DNA of 36,909 nt from F23-B02 sp963610045 (GCA_963610045.1 CAVDMS010000011.1:1-36909), one strand, 5' to 3'; counted from the stretch's first letter, positions 1-7,759 are shown. The notes: generated by a model not told the origin, from the sequence alone. Numbers and translations: made by a program.

Positions 1-47
1 GTGAAAGCGACGTCAGAGACTGGGTAAACAGCCTTGGGCTTAATTGA
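1..47 (+). CDS. C-terminal tail of an upstream gene, possibly a flavodoxin-family protein (partial)
   Basis: From base 3 one frame reads ESDVRDWVNSLGLN and stops at TGA 45-47. A short amphipathic ending with W and a final LGL is common at the C-terminus of flavodoxins and related flavoproteins, and the next two genes are also redox enzymes. That is the only basis for the family guess, since just 14 residues are present. The stop codon lies within the ribosome binding site region of the next gene, so the genes are probably co-transcribed. Confidence 0.4.
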   Translation, partial: ESDVRDWVNSLGLN

Positions 48-60
48 AAGGAGCATTACC

Positions 61-510
61 ATGAGCATTTTATTTGTAAACGGCAGCCCCAATAAAAACG
101 GCAACACCGCAGCTGTCGCAGCGGAGCTTTTAAAGGGCAAGGAGTATGAGACGCTGAGCCTTACCGACTACACCATCGGCAGCTACGGTCAGTCGCTTCC
201 CGGCGACGGACTGGATGCCGTTATCTCGGCGATGAAAAGCGCCGACACCGTTGTCATCGGCTCTCCCGTCTACTGGCACAACATCTGCGGCAGCGTCCGC
301 AATGTGCTTGACCGCTTCTACGGTACGGTCAATGAGGGTGAGCTTTCCGGCAGGCGGCTCTACTTCGTCTTTCAGGGCGGAGCGCCCGAAAAGTGGATGC
401 TTGAAGCCGGAGAATACACCATGAAGCGCTTTGCCGCTCTCTACGGCATGAGCTACGGCGGCATGGTCAGCAGCAGAAGTCAGGCAGCAAAATTATCTAA
501 GGAGATGTAA
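61..510 (+). CDS. NADPH-dependent FMN reductase / flavodoxin-like fold protein
   Basis: This 149-residue protein has the flavodoxin-like fold of the NADPH-dependent FMN reductase family. The N-terminal strand and phosphate loop read FVNGSPNKNGNT (about residues 4-15), the usual FMN-phosphate binding pattern. A second signature, SPVYWHNICGSVRNVLDR (about residues 73-90), is the 'SPvYw..~s...K.~iDR' loop of the family. It is likely a cytoplasmic flavin-dependent quinone, nitro or iron reductase; the substrate cannot be told. The ATG at 61 is chosen because GAAAGGAG (46-53) sits 7 nt upstream; an in-frame TTG at 34 precedes that site and is unlikely. It is 3 nt from the aldo/keto reductase gene, so they form an operon. 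It is a little shorter than many family members, which usually have one more helix. Confidence 0.8.
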   Translation: MSILFVNGSPNKNGNTAAVAAELLKGKEYETLSLTDYTIGSYGQSLPGDGLDAVISAMKSADTVVIGSPVYWHNICGSVRNVLDRFYGTVNEGELSGRRLYFVFQGGAPEKWMLEAGEYTMKRFAALYGMSYGGMVSSRSQAAKLSKEM

Positions 511-513
511 ATT

Positions 514-1359
514 ATGAAATATGCAGATCTTAATAACGGGGTAAAAATGCCCATGGAGGGCGTGGGGACCTTCCTGTTTACCCCCGACGAGGCGGAGGCA
601 TCCGTGCGCAGCGCCCTGCAAAGCGGCTTTAGACTTATCGACACCGCAAACGCTTATGTAAATGAGAGGGCTGTCGGACGTGCAATGAAGCTCTCAGGCG
701 TTCCCCGCGAGGAGATATTCCTCGAAACCAAGCTGTGGCCAAGCTTCTATGAACAGCCGGACGCGGTGGACAAGACCCTCCAGCGTCTGGACACCCCCTA
801 CATCGACCTGCTGCTGATCCACCAACCCGCAGGAAACTATGTTGCAGGCTACCGTCTCATGGAAAAGGCGTACAAGGAGGGCAAGGTCCGTGCGATCGGT
901 CTTTCAAACTTCAAAAAGGAACAGATCGAGGAAATTCTCTCCCTCTGTGAGGTGCGCCCCACCGTTTTGCAGACCGAGCTGCACCCGTACAATCAGGAGC
1001 CGGAGCTTAAAAAGTTCCTCTCCGACAACGGCATCGTGCCGCAGGCATGGTATCCCCTCGGTCACGGCGACAAGGCGCTGAGAGACGAACCGCTCTTCTC
1101 CGAGCTTGGCAAGAAGTACGGCAAAACGCCCACGCAGATCATTCTGCGTTGGCACATTCAGGACGGCAACATCGTCATCCCCGGCTCCAAGAACCCCGAA
1201 CACATAAAGTCCAACTTCGACCTTTACGACTTCGAGCTGACCGCCGACGAGATGGCGCAGATCGCCGCAATGAATCAGAATAAGCGCTACTACACCAGTA
1301 CACCCGAAATGCTCAAAAGGTACGCCGAAATGGTCCCGCCGGTAGACGAGCAGAAATGA
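514..1359 (+). CDS. Aldo/keto reductase
   Basis: This 281-residue (alpha/beta)8-barrel NAD(P)H-dependent oxidoreductase reduces aldehydes or ketones. The full catalytic tetrad of the superfamily is visible: Asp43 (LIDTA), Tyr48 (NAYVNE), Lys73 (ETKLWP) and His103 (LLIHQP). Also present are the GLSNF motif near residue 130 and the cofactor-binding loop IPGSKNPEHIKSN near residue 222. The length is typical of AKR family 5-type bacterial enzymes. AAGGAG (499-504) lies 9 nt before the ATG, and only three bases separate it from the FMN reductase-like gene, so the two are co-transcribed. The physiological substrate is unknown. Confidence 0.92.
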   Translation: MKYADLNNGVKMPMEGVGTFLFTPDEAEASVRSALQSGFRLIDTANAYVNERAVGRAMKLSGVPREEIFLETKLWPSFYEQPDAVDKTLQRLDTPYIDLLLIHQPAGNYVAGYRLMEKAYKEGKVRAIGLSNFKKEQIEEILSLCEVRPTVLQTELHPYNQEPELKKFLSDNGIVPQAWYPLGHGDKALRDEPLFSELGKKYGKTPTQIILRWHIQDGNIVIPGSKNPEHIKSNFDLYDFELTADEMAQIAAMNQNKRYYTSTPEMLKRYAEMVPPVDEQK

Positions 1360-1405
1360 AACGGTTCGCTGATTTTTACGGCTGCGTTTGCCGCAGCTCT
1401 TAAGC

Positions 1406-1434
1406 TTGACGGCGGGGCGGAAGCTTGCTATAAT
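1406..1434 (+). promoter_or_regulatory. Strong sigma-A-type promoter for the ZIP transporter gene
   Basis: TTGACG at 1406-1411 and TATAAT at 1429-1434 are 17 nt apart, and TGC directly before the -10 makes it an extended -10 element. Transcription would start near 1441, upstream of the palindrome at 1468-1495. A 7-bp direct repeat AAGCTTG (1403 and 1421) flanks the spacer. Confidence 0.75.
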
Positions 1435-1435
1435 G

Positions 1436-1461
1436 GAAAAGCCGCAGGAGTGCGGCTTTTC
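1436..1461 (+). terminator. Hairpin, possible terminator of the flavin reductase/AKR operon
   Basis: An 11-bp perfect stem (GAAAAGCCGCA / TGCGGCTTTTC) with a GGAG loop lies 76 nt after the AKR stop. The T run is only four long and is followed by C and A residues, so termination may be partial. It overlaps the expected start of the downstream transcript. Confidence 0.5.
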
Positions 1462-1467
1462 AAAAAC

Positions 1468-1495
1468 GCGCAAGTTAGCAGTGGCTAACTTGCGC
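1468..1495. promoter_or_regulatory. Palindromic operator candidate upstream of the ZIP transporter
   Basis: A perfect inverted repeat with 12-bp arms (GCGCAAGTTAGC / GCTAACTTGCGC) and an AGTG loop lies between the promoter and the GTG start at 1520. Its core GTTAGC-N4-GCTAAC (1474-1489) recurs upstream of the lipoprotein/ABC operon at 3341-3356. The core resembles the inner part of DtxR/IdeR-type metal boxes, but the factor that binds it is not known from this window. Confidence 0.6.
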
Positions 1496-1519
1496 ACGAC
1501 AGAAGGACGGTGAGCATAG

Positions 1520-2296
1520 GTGAACACCTTTTTGGGAATACTGATACCCTTTCTCGGAACGGCGCTCGGCGCCGCCTGCGTGCTGTTTATGAAAAAGTCG
1601 CTCGGCGACCCCGTTCGGCGTGCGCTTGCGGGCTTTGCCGCCGGAGTGATGGTCGCAGCCTCGGTGTGGAGCCTGCTAATACCGGCGATAGAGCAATCGC
1701 AGGGCTTGGGAAAGCTCTCGTTTTTCCCGGCGTTTGCGGGATTTTGGGTCGGTGTGCTGTTTCTGCTTGCGCTCGACCACCTGATACCGCACCTGCACAT
1801 AGGCAGCACTCAGGCGGAGGGTCCCAAAAGCCGCCTCGGACGCAGCGCAATGATGGTGCTTGCGGTGACGCTGCACAACATTCCGGAGGGTATGGCGGTC
1901 GGCGTGATGTATGCGGGCTTCCTCTCCGGCGATTCACAGATCACGGCGGCGAGTGCGCTTGCGCTCTCGATCGGTATTGCGATACAGAACTTCCCGGAGG
2001 GCGCCATTATCTCCATGCCGCTCAGAGCCGAGGGCGAGAGCAAGGGAAGGGCGTTTCTCGGCGGTGTGCTTTCGGGCGTCGTTGAGCCTGTCGGCGCAGT
2101 GCTTACGCTCATCGCAGCGAAGCTCATTATACCTGCGCTGCCGTATCTTTTAAGCTTTGCCGCCGGAGCCATGCTGTACGTCGTGGTCGAGGAGCTTATC
2201 CCCGAAATGTCGCAGGGGAAGCACTCGAACGTCGGGACGGTTTTCTTTGCGGTCGGGTTCAGCCTTATGATGGTACTGGACGTCGCACTTGGGTAA
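1520..2296 (+). CDS. ZIP-family metal transporter (GufA-like)
   Basis: This 258-residue polytopic membrane protein belongs to the ZIP family, which moves divalent metal (Zn2+, Fe2+ or Mn2+) into the cytoplasm. The two metal-site helices are clear: HNIPEGMAVG (about residues 117-126) and IQNFPEGAIISMPL (about 155-168), the paired 'HN.PEG' and 'QN.PEG' motifs of the GufA/ZupT branch. Around eight hydrophobic segments are seen and the ends are hydrophobic, as in the family. The GTG at 1520 gives the natural N-terminus MNTFLGILIPFLG. An upstream AGAAGGA (1501-1507) is a somewhat distant ribosome site. The gene has its own promoter and palindrome, and its end abuts the AraC regulator. The preferred metal cannot be read from sequence. 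Confidence 0.9.
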   Translation: MNTFLGILIPFLGTALGAACVLFMKKSLGDPVRRALAGFAAGVMVAASVWSLLIPAIEQSQGLGKLSFFPAFAGFWVGVLFLLALDHLIPHLHIGSTQAEGPKSRLGRSAMMVLAVTLHNIPEGMAVGVMYAGFLSGDSQITAASALALSIGIAIQNFPEGAIISMPLRAEGESKGRAFLGGVLSGVVEPVGAVLTLIAAKLIIPALPYLLSFAAGAMLYVVVEELIPEMSQGKHSNVGTVFFAVGFSLMMVLDVALG

Positions 2297-2330
2297 GTCT
2301 TTTGACCGAGCAAAACGAGGTGTAAAAACA

Positions 2331-3287
2331 ATGATCGAGATAGTATATCACAACGGAAGCGCTCTGCCGTATTTGTCGGAGCAGTGCTTCGGCTTTGAAA
2401 ATGCCGAGGGAAACGGCAGCATCCACTGCTACCGCCTGCTTGACGGCGTTAGCGTCATGCTGATGCGGCTTGAGCTGGAGTCGTACACCGAGGTGCGTAC
2501 GCAGACGGGCAGACTTGAGATAAACTTCTGCGCCGGAGGGCGCTTTGAAACGCATTTTTCCCTGCGGGATCACGTCCTGCTCAAGCCGGGCGACATGGCG
2601 ATAAGCTGCTACGACGGTCTGCACGGCGCACGGTCGGAGTCGCACTTCCCCTTGGGCTACTACGAGGGCATCTGCCTTGAGATCGACCCGACGGAGGCAA
2701 AGCGTTGGATAGAGCGCAACGCTCCTGCGTTTTCAATGGATTTTTCCGCACTCAGACAAGGGCTTTTGGGCAGCAAATGGTATATGTACGGCCCGGCGGG
2801 ACCTCGCTGCGAACACGTTTTCCGTGAGCTGTACGAAAGCGCACCCTACTCCGATCTCGGCTATTTGCAGCTTAAAGTGCTTGAGCTTATGATGCTCCTC
2901 GGCCGCATACCGAGGGAGGGCAGCGGCGACGCCTACTGCTCCGCAAAGCAGGTGGAGCTTGTGCGCCATATCCGTGACCACCTGCTGTCGGACAGGGACG
3001 GCTACGTCTCGCTTGCCGAGCTTGCGGAGGAGCATGAGATCTCCGTGTCGCACCTGCAAAAGCTCTTTAAGCAGATCTACGGCGCTCCCGTGTACCGCTA
3101 CATAAAGGAGTACCGGCTGGAGCGGGCGGCGGTCGAGCTTGTTAAAGGCTCCGAATCCGTGACGGTGATCGCCCAAAACGCCGGGTACGACAACGCCAGC
3201 AAGTTCTCCGAGGCGTTTAAGAAGCGCTACGGCATGACGCCGACGCACTACCGCAGCAAAGCAAAACGGAGTGTCAAAACGGAATAG
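2331..3287 (+). CDS. AraC-family transcriptional regulator
   Basis: This 318-residue regulator has a C-terminal double helix-turn-helix of the AraC/XylS type. The first HTH (SLAELAEEHEISVSHLQKLFKQIYG) lies at about residues 227-252 and the second ends in the typical ...AGYDNASKFSEAFKKRYGMTP (about 276-298). The N-terminal 200 residues form a sensory domain with no clear family match. The ATG at 2331 has AGGTG upstream; an in-frame TTG at 2289 overlaps the ZIP gene and lacks a ribosome site. The gene sits between a ZIP transporter and a YbtPQ-like ABC pair; in pathogenic Yersinia the AraC-type YbtA regulates a comparable ABC pair. By analogy it is a local regulator, possibly binding the direct repeats at 3262-3304. 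Confidence 0.88.
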   Translation: MIEIVYHNGSALPYLSEQCFGFENAEGNGSIHCYRLLDGVSVMLMRLELESYTEVRTQTGRLEINFCAGGRFETHFSLRDHVLLKPGDMAISCYDGLHGARSESHFPLGYYEGICLEIDPTEAKRWIERNAPAFSMDFSALRQGLLGSKWYMYGPAGPRCEHVFRELYESAPYSDLGYLQLKVLELMMLLGRIPREGSGDAYCSAKQVELVRHIRDHLLSDRDGYVSLAELAEEHEISVSHLQKLFKQIYGAPVYRYIKEYRLERAAVELVKGSESVTVIAQNAGYDNASKFSEAFKKRYGMTPTHYRSKAKRSVKTE

Positions 3288-3304
3288 TCAAACCAAAACG
3301 GAGT
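3262..3304 (+). repeat. Three direct copies of CAAAACGGAGT/CAAAACGGAAT
   Basis: Copies start at 3262, 3275 and 3294; the middle one carries A for G at position 10. The first two overlap the last codons of the AraC gene and the third lies in the spacer before the lipoprotein operon. AraC-type proteins often bind direct repeats, so this is a candidate site, by inference only. Confidence 0.45.
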
Positions 3305-3330
3305 AGTACGGCAAAGGGCGTTGTGCTAAA

Positions 3331-3366
3331 TTATCATTCGGTTAGCAAAGGCTAACTGAATGATAA
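3331..3366. promoter_or_regulatory. Palindromic operator/hairpin upstream of the lipoprotein-ABC operon
   Basis: Sixteen-base arms at 3331-3346 and 3351-3366 are complementary apart from one G:T pair, with an AAAG loop. The core GTTAGC-N4-GCTAAC (3341-3356) is shared with the site upstream of the ZIP gene. The right arm runs into the ribosome binding site AAGGAGG (3365-3371), so in RNA the hairpin could also affect translation. Confidence 0.6.
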
Positions 3367-3377
3367 GGAGGTACCAT

Positions 3378-4097
3378 ATGAAAAAGAGAATTGCAGCGCT
3401 TTTGTTGAGCGTATTCTGCCTGCTGTCCGTTGTGGGATGCAGCCAGAACGATGTAAATAACGCCCCCAAGCCCTCGGCGAGCCAGCCGGCGGCGGTCGAG
3501 GACGACTACCTTACCACGATAGGCGGCACCTATGTCGAGCTGTTCCCGGAGCTTTCCAAGGCGGAGTACAGAAGCCTTTGGCATGAAGCCACCGCAGCGA
3601 TAGTCGGTGAGGAAAACGCCGACGCCGCAACCGATATGCTGCTTGCGATGTGCATGGCGGAGCCTTACGGCAAGGATGCGATCGACGCCTACACCGAAAA
3701 CCCCGAAAGCATGGCATTTAACTGCTACTTCCTCGGCGGCGTAGAGAAGTTCGTCATCGACGGTCACACCATCACGGGTCTTGACAAGGACGGTAAGGAA
3801 GTCTTCTCCCACAAGTACAAGCTGCTTGACGTTGAGAACGAAAACGGCTTCATCTTCTATCAGAGCGAGGACAAGGACTCCGGTCAGTTCACCTACTTTG
3901 CCTTCTCTCCCGATACGATGGACAGCACCTACCATCTTGAGTTCCGCTATGCGGAGGACATAAACGACCTTCAGAGCTGGTTTGAGGGTAACTTTGCCTA
4001 CTGGAACGCAGCCGGCATCGCCGAAGACTACGACGAGGCGACCATGAAGAACTGCATCGAGCTCTTCGCAACCGAAAATCTCTCCGGGCAGGAGTAA
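3378..4097 (+). CDS. Lipoprotein with ZinT-like C-terminal region
   Basis: This 239-residue secreted lipoprotein has a signal peptide MKKRIAALLLSVFCLLSVVGC with a lipobox (SVVGC), so Cys21 would be lipidated and the protein held on the outer face of the membrane. A low-complexity linker rich in Ala, Pro and Ser follows. The C-terminal half (about residues 130-235) has the ZinT/YodA pattern: strands with 'F.YF.FSPDTMDSTYHLEFRY' and then a W...YW...G helix region ending near the C-terminus. ZinT proteins bind zinc with three His; here one His of that segment is visible (YHLEF), so metal binding may be altered. The ATG at 3378 has AAGGAGG upstream; an ATG at 3360 lies inside the hairpin. It leads the operon with the two ABC exporters, and the neighbouring ZIP gene supports a metal-related role. 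Confidence 0.65.
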   Translation: MKKRIAALLLSVFCLLSVVGCSQNDVNNAPKPSASQPAAVEDDYLTTIGGTYVELFPELSKAEYRSLWHEATAAIVGEENADAATDMLLAMCMAEPYGKDAIDAYTENPESMAFNCYFLGGVEKFVIDGHTITGLDKDGKEVFSHKYKLLDVENENGFIFYQSEDKDSGQFTYFAFSPDTMDSTYHLEFRYAEDINDLQSWFEGNFAYWNAAGIAEDYDEATMKNCIELFATENLSGQE

Positions 4098-4105
4098 TAC
4101 AAGCG

Positions 4106-4138
4106 TGCGCACCCGTTTTTGGCTGAAGCGGGTGCGCA
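4106..4138 (+). promoter_or_regulatory. Hairpin between the lipoprotein and the first ABC gene
   Basis: Ten-base perfect arms TGCGCACCCG (4106-4115) and CGGGTGCGCA (4129-4138) enclose a 13-nt loop starting with five Ts. It lies in the 67-nt spacer before the TTG start at 4165 and could lower read-through or protect the upstream mRNA end. It lacks a terminal T run, so it is not a standard terminator. Confidence 0.45.
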
Positions 4139-4164
4139 TAAATACGAGAAGGAGGGTTCTTCCC

Positions 4165-5934
4165 TTGAAAAAGCAATCGGATCTTTCACGGCTGATGGGA
4201 TACGCAGGCAAATACCGTGCCTTTACATATGCCTCATGGGTCCTGTCGGCGCTCAGCGCACTGCTGGCGCTTGTGCCGTTTCTGTATATTTGGATGATAC
4301 TGCGAGATATACTCGACGTTGCGCCCGACTATGCGCAGGCGGTGAATATCCCGCACTACGGCTGGATGGCGGTGCTGTTTGCGGCTTTGTCGTTCCTCGT
4401 CTATGTGTGCGCTCTGCTTTGCTCGCACCTGTCGGCGTTCCGTGTTGCGACGAATCTGCGTCTTGCGGTCTCGGAGCATCTGGCAAAGCTGCCGCTCGGC
4501 TTCACCGAGAGCTTCGGCAGCGGTAAGCTGCGCAAGGTAATTCAGGAGAGTACCGGCGCCGCCGAGACCTATCTTGCGCATCAGCTTCCCGATCAGAGCA
4601 GCGCCATGGCTACCCCGGTCGGACTTTTGGTGCTGCTCTTTGTCTTTGACTGGCGGCTGGGACTGCTGAGCCTTGTCCCGGTATTTCTCGGCTTTGCGAT
4701 CATGTCCGCCATGACGGGCAAGCGCATGGAGGAGAAAATGCGTCAGTACGGCAACGCACTTGCGGCAATGTCGAACGAAGCGGTCGAGTACGTTCGAGGC
4801 ATCCCTGTCGTCAAGACCTTCGGACAGTCGGTGTTCTCGTTTAAGAAGTTCAAAGGCACCATCGACGAGTACGAAAAGTGGGTCGTCGCCTACACGAAGG
4901 AGCTGCGAGGACCGATGATGCTCTACACCGCTGCGATAAACGGCGTTTTCGCCTTCCTCATTGCGGGCGGACTGCTGTTTACCCAAGACGGCGTGACCCC
5001 GGAATTTCTGCTTAACCTGCTGTTTTACATCATCATCACACCCGTCATTTCGGTCACGCTGACGAAGATCATGCACATGAGCGAGGACAAGCTCATCGTC
5101 GCCGACGCCCTGCAGCGCATCGACTCCGTCCTCGACGCCGAGCCTGTGCCGCAGAGCGCAGAGCCGAAGCACCCGAAGGACGGCTCCGTTGCACTCAAGG
5201 ACGTACACTTCGGCTACGATGACAAAACGGAGGTCATAAAGGGCGTTTCGATGGACATCGCCTCCGGGCAGACCGTGGCGCTGGTCGGACCCTCCGGCGG
5301 CGGAAAGTCAACGCTTGCAAGCCTTATCGTCAGGTTCTTTGACGTTAAAAGCGGCAGCATCAGCATCGGCGGTGCGGACGTCCGTGACATCCCGAAGGCG
5401 GAGCTTATGGACACCGTGTCCTTCGTGTTCCAAAACAGCAGACTCCTGAAGGGCAGCATTTTGGATAACGTAAAGCTCGGAAAGCCCGACGCCACCGAAG
5501 CGGAGGTCATGGCGGCGCTTAAGACCGCCCAGTGCATGGACATCATCGAAAAGTTCCCGCAGGGCGTTCACACCGTCATCGGAACAAAGGGCGTGTACCT
5601 CTCCGGCGGCGAGCAGCAGCGCATCGCAATTGCCCGTGCCGTGCTGAAAAACGCACCCGTGCTGATCCTTGACGAGGCGACGGCGTTTGCCGACCCCGAC
5701 AACGAGGCGAAGGTGCAGGCCGCCTTTGCGGAGCTGTCGAAGGGCAAGACGGTCATAATGATCGCCCACAGGCTCTCGACCGTGGCTAACGCCGACTGTA
5801 TCTATGTGGTGCAGGACGGTAAGATCGTCGAGTCGGGAACGAAGGACGCCCTGTGCGAAAAGGACGGACTGTTTGCGAAAATGTGGAACGACTATCAGTC
5901 GTCCGTCACATGGAAAGTCGCAAAGGAGGGCTGA
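4165..5934 (+). CDS. ABC exporter half-transporter, YbtP/IrtA-like (permease-ATPase fusion)
   Basis: This 589-residue type IV ABC half-transporter has an N-terminal six-helix membrane domain (to about residue 305) and a C-terminal ATPase domain. Walker A GPSGGGKST is near residue 375, the signature LSGGEQQ near 479 and Walker B VLILDEATAFADPDNE near 499. The AFADPDNE variant after Walker B is familiar from the YbtPQ/IrtAB group, which handles metallophores in several bacteria. The TTG at 4165 is chosen because AAGGAGGG (4149-4156) is 8 nt upstream; an in-frame GTG at 4105 lies inside the hairpin with no ribosome site. It most likely forms a heterodimer with the next gene, two bases downstream. 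Substrate and direction are not determined by sequence; metal-complex uptake is an inference from context. Confidence 0.9.
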   Translation: MKKQSDLSRLMGYAGKYRAFTYASWVLSALSALLALVPFLYIWMILRDILDVAPDYAQAVNIPHYGWMAVLFAALSFLVYVCALLCSHLSAFRVATNLRLAVSEHLAKLPLGFTESFGSGKLRKVIQESTGAAETYLAHQLPDQSSAMATPVGLLVLLFVFDWRLGLLSLVPVFLGFAIMSAMTGKRMEEKMRQYGNALAAMSNEAVEYVRGIPVVKTFGQSVFSFKKFKGTIDEYEKWVVAYTKELRGPMMLYTAAINGVFAFLIAGGLLFTQDGVTPEFLLNLLFYIIITPVISVTLTKIMHMSEDKLIVADALQRIDSVLDAEPVPQSAEPKHPKDGSVALKDVHFGYDDKTEVIKGVSMDIASGQTVALVGPSGGGKSTLASLIVRFFDVKSGSISIGGADVRDIPKAELMDTVSFVFQNSRLLKGSILDNVKLGKPDATEAEVMAALKTAQCMDIIEKFPQGVHTVIGTKGVYLSGGEQQRIAIARAVLKNAPVLILDEATAFADPDNEAKVQAAFAELSKGKTVIMIAHRLSTVANADCIYVVQDGKIVESGTKDALCEKDGLFAKMWNDYQSSVTWKVAKEG

Positions 5935-5936
5935 AC

Positions 5937-7664
5937 ATGATAGAGAAGATCCAAAGAGCGACTGCAAGCTCACCGGAGGGCGCACGGGGGCTGTTAAAGG
6001 GCGTTTTCGCCTGTGCATTCCAAAACGTCGCATTTATGCTGCCCACGGCTCTTTTGTATTTCTTGGTCAAAGACTTAATGGAAGAAACCACTGCGGGGAG
6101 GACGCTGTTTTATGTGCTTGGCTGCGTTGTGTGCTTTGCACTCATACTCCTCACGACATGGTTCCAGTATAACGGCACATACTTCACCACCTACAAGGAA
6201 AGCGGCATACGCCGTCTGACGCTCGCAGAGCGTTTGCGCAAGCTCCCGCTGTCCTTCTTCGGAAAGCGTGACCTTGCCGACCTGACAAGCACCATCATGG
6301 CGGACTGCGAGGTGCTGGAAAAGACCTGCTCGCACTTCATCCCCGGACTTTTCGGCTCCCTCATATCCACCGTGCTGATCGCACTGGGACTTTTCGCCTT
6401 CGACTGGCGCATGGCGCTTGCCGCACTGTGGGTCATCCCGGTGTCCATTGCGATCCTGCTCGGCAGCTATAAGGTGCAGGAGCGTGTGCAGGCAAAGACC
6501 ATGGCGGTCAAAATGAACTGCGCCGACGGCATTCAGGAGTACATCGAGACCATCCGTGACCTGAAGGCTGCAAATGCGGAAAGCTCCTACCTCGAAGGTC
6601 TTTCGGGCAAGATCCGTGCCGTGGAGAAGCAGACGATCGTGGCGGAGCTTACAAACGCCGTGTTCGTGACCTCTGCGGGAATGGTCCTAAAGCTCGGCAT
6701 CGCATCCGTTGCGCTCACCGGCTCGGTGCTGCTGATAAACGGAAGCATCGACGTGCTGACGATGTTCATGTTCCTGCTCGTTGCCTCCCGTCTGTATGAC
6801 CCGATGCAGGGTGCGCTGCAAAATTTGGCGGCGGTCATCGCCATGCGCACGAACGTCGGCAGAATGAACGAGATACTTGAGTACCCCATCCAAAGCGGCA
6901 GCGAGGAGCTTACTAACAAGGGCTACGATATCGTGTTCGACCGTGTGGGCTTTGCCTACAACTCCGGCGAAACGGTGCTTAAAGACGTGTCCTTTACCGC
7001 AAAGCAGGGCGAGGTCACGGCGCTTGTCGGACCCTCCGGCGGCGGCAAGACCACAGTCTCCCGCTTGGCGGCACGCTTCTGGGACTACCAGAAGGGCAGC
7101 ATCAGCGTGGGCGGCATGAAGGTCTCCGATATAGACCCCGAAAAGCTGATGAGCCTGTACTCCATCGTTTTTCAGGACGTCACGCTGTTTGACAACACGA
7201 TAATGGAGAACATCCGGCTCGGACGCAAGGACGCAACGGACGAGGAGGTCCTTGCGGCGGCAAGGCTTGCCAACTGCGACGAGTTTGCGGAAAAGCTCCC
7301 CGACAAGTGGAACACCGACATCGGCGAAAACGGCTGCGCCCTCTCCGGCGGCGAGCGTCAGCGTATTTCCATCGCCCGTGCGTTCCTGAAGGACGCACCC
7401 ATCATCCTGCTTGACGAGGCGACCGCCAGCCTTGACGTCGAGAACGAAACGCTCATTCAGACGGCGCTGTCACGGCTGATAAAGAACAAGACGGTGCTTA
7501 TCATCGCCCACAGGATGCGCACCGTGGCGGGTGCGGACAAGATCGTCGTGCTCAGCGACGGTGTTGTTGCCGAGCAGGGCAGCCCCTCGGAGCTGTATGC
7601 GCAAAACGGCATCTACACCCACATGGCAGACCTGCAGACCCAAGGTCAAAACTGGACGATCTGA
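5937..7664 (+). CDS. ABC exporter half-transporter, YbtQ/IrtB-like (permease-ATPase fusion)
   Basis: This 575-residue partner of the preceding ABC protein has an N-terminal six-helix membrane domain, then an ATPase domain with Walker A GPSGGGKTT near residue 365, signature LSGGERQ, Walker B IILLDEATASLD and the H-loop IIAHR. Both ATPase sites of the predicted pair look intact (Glu after Walker B in both proteins). The ATG at 5937 has AAAGGAGGG (5922-5930) overlapping the end of the first gene; longer in-frame starts at 5853 lie inside that gene and are unlikely. It is the last gene of the operon and is followed by a strong terminator. Confidence 0.9.
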   Translation: MIEKIQRATASSPEGARGLLKGVFACAFQNVAFMLPTALLYFLVKDLMEETTAGRTLFYVLGCVVCFALILLTTWFQYNGTYFTTYKESGIRRLTLAERLRKLPLSFFGKRDLADLTSTIMADCEVLEKTCSHFIPGLFGSLISTVLIALGLFAFDWRMALAALWVIPVSIAILLGSYKVQERVQAKTMAVKMNCADGIQEYIETIRDLKAANAESSYLEGLSGKIRAVEKQTIVAELTNAVFVTSAGMVLKLGIASVALTGSVLLINGSIDVLTMFMFLLVASRLYDPMQGALQNLAAVIAMRTNVGRMNEILEYPIQSGSEELTNKGYDIVFDRVGFAYNSGETVLKDVSFTAKQGEVTALVGPSGGGKTTVSRLAARFWDYQKGSISVGGMKVSDIDPEKLMSLYSIVFQDVTLFDNTIMENIRLGRKDATDEEVLAAARLANCDEFAEKLPDKWNTDIGENGCALSGGERQRISIARAFLKDAPIILLDEATASLDVENETLIQTALSRLIKNKTVLIIAHRMRTVAGADKIVVLSDGVVAEQGSPSELYAQNGIYTHMADLQTQGQNWTI

Positions 7665-7666
7665 GC

Positions 7667-7704
7667 AAAAATCCGGCAAGCGTTCGCTTGCCGGATTTTT
7701 TGCT
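7667..7704 (+). terminator. Rho-independent terminator after the ABC operon
   Basis: The stem AATCCGGCAAGCG / CGCTTGCCGGATT has a very short TT-type loop and is followed by a run of Ts to about 7702. It begins only a few bases after the stop codon of the second ABC gene. Confidence 0.85.
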
Positions 7705-7759
7705 GCGAAATACCGAAACACCAAGCCTGCGGGTGATCGGTGCAGACTTAAAAATTTTC

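Noticed and set aside
4105..4164. GTG start 60 nt upstream of the chosen start of the first ABC gene
   Set aside because: It lies in a hairpin, lacks a ribosome site and would add an Arg-rich extension before the natural N-terminus; the TTG at 4165 has AAGGAGGG at the right distance.
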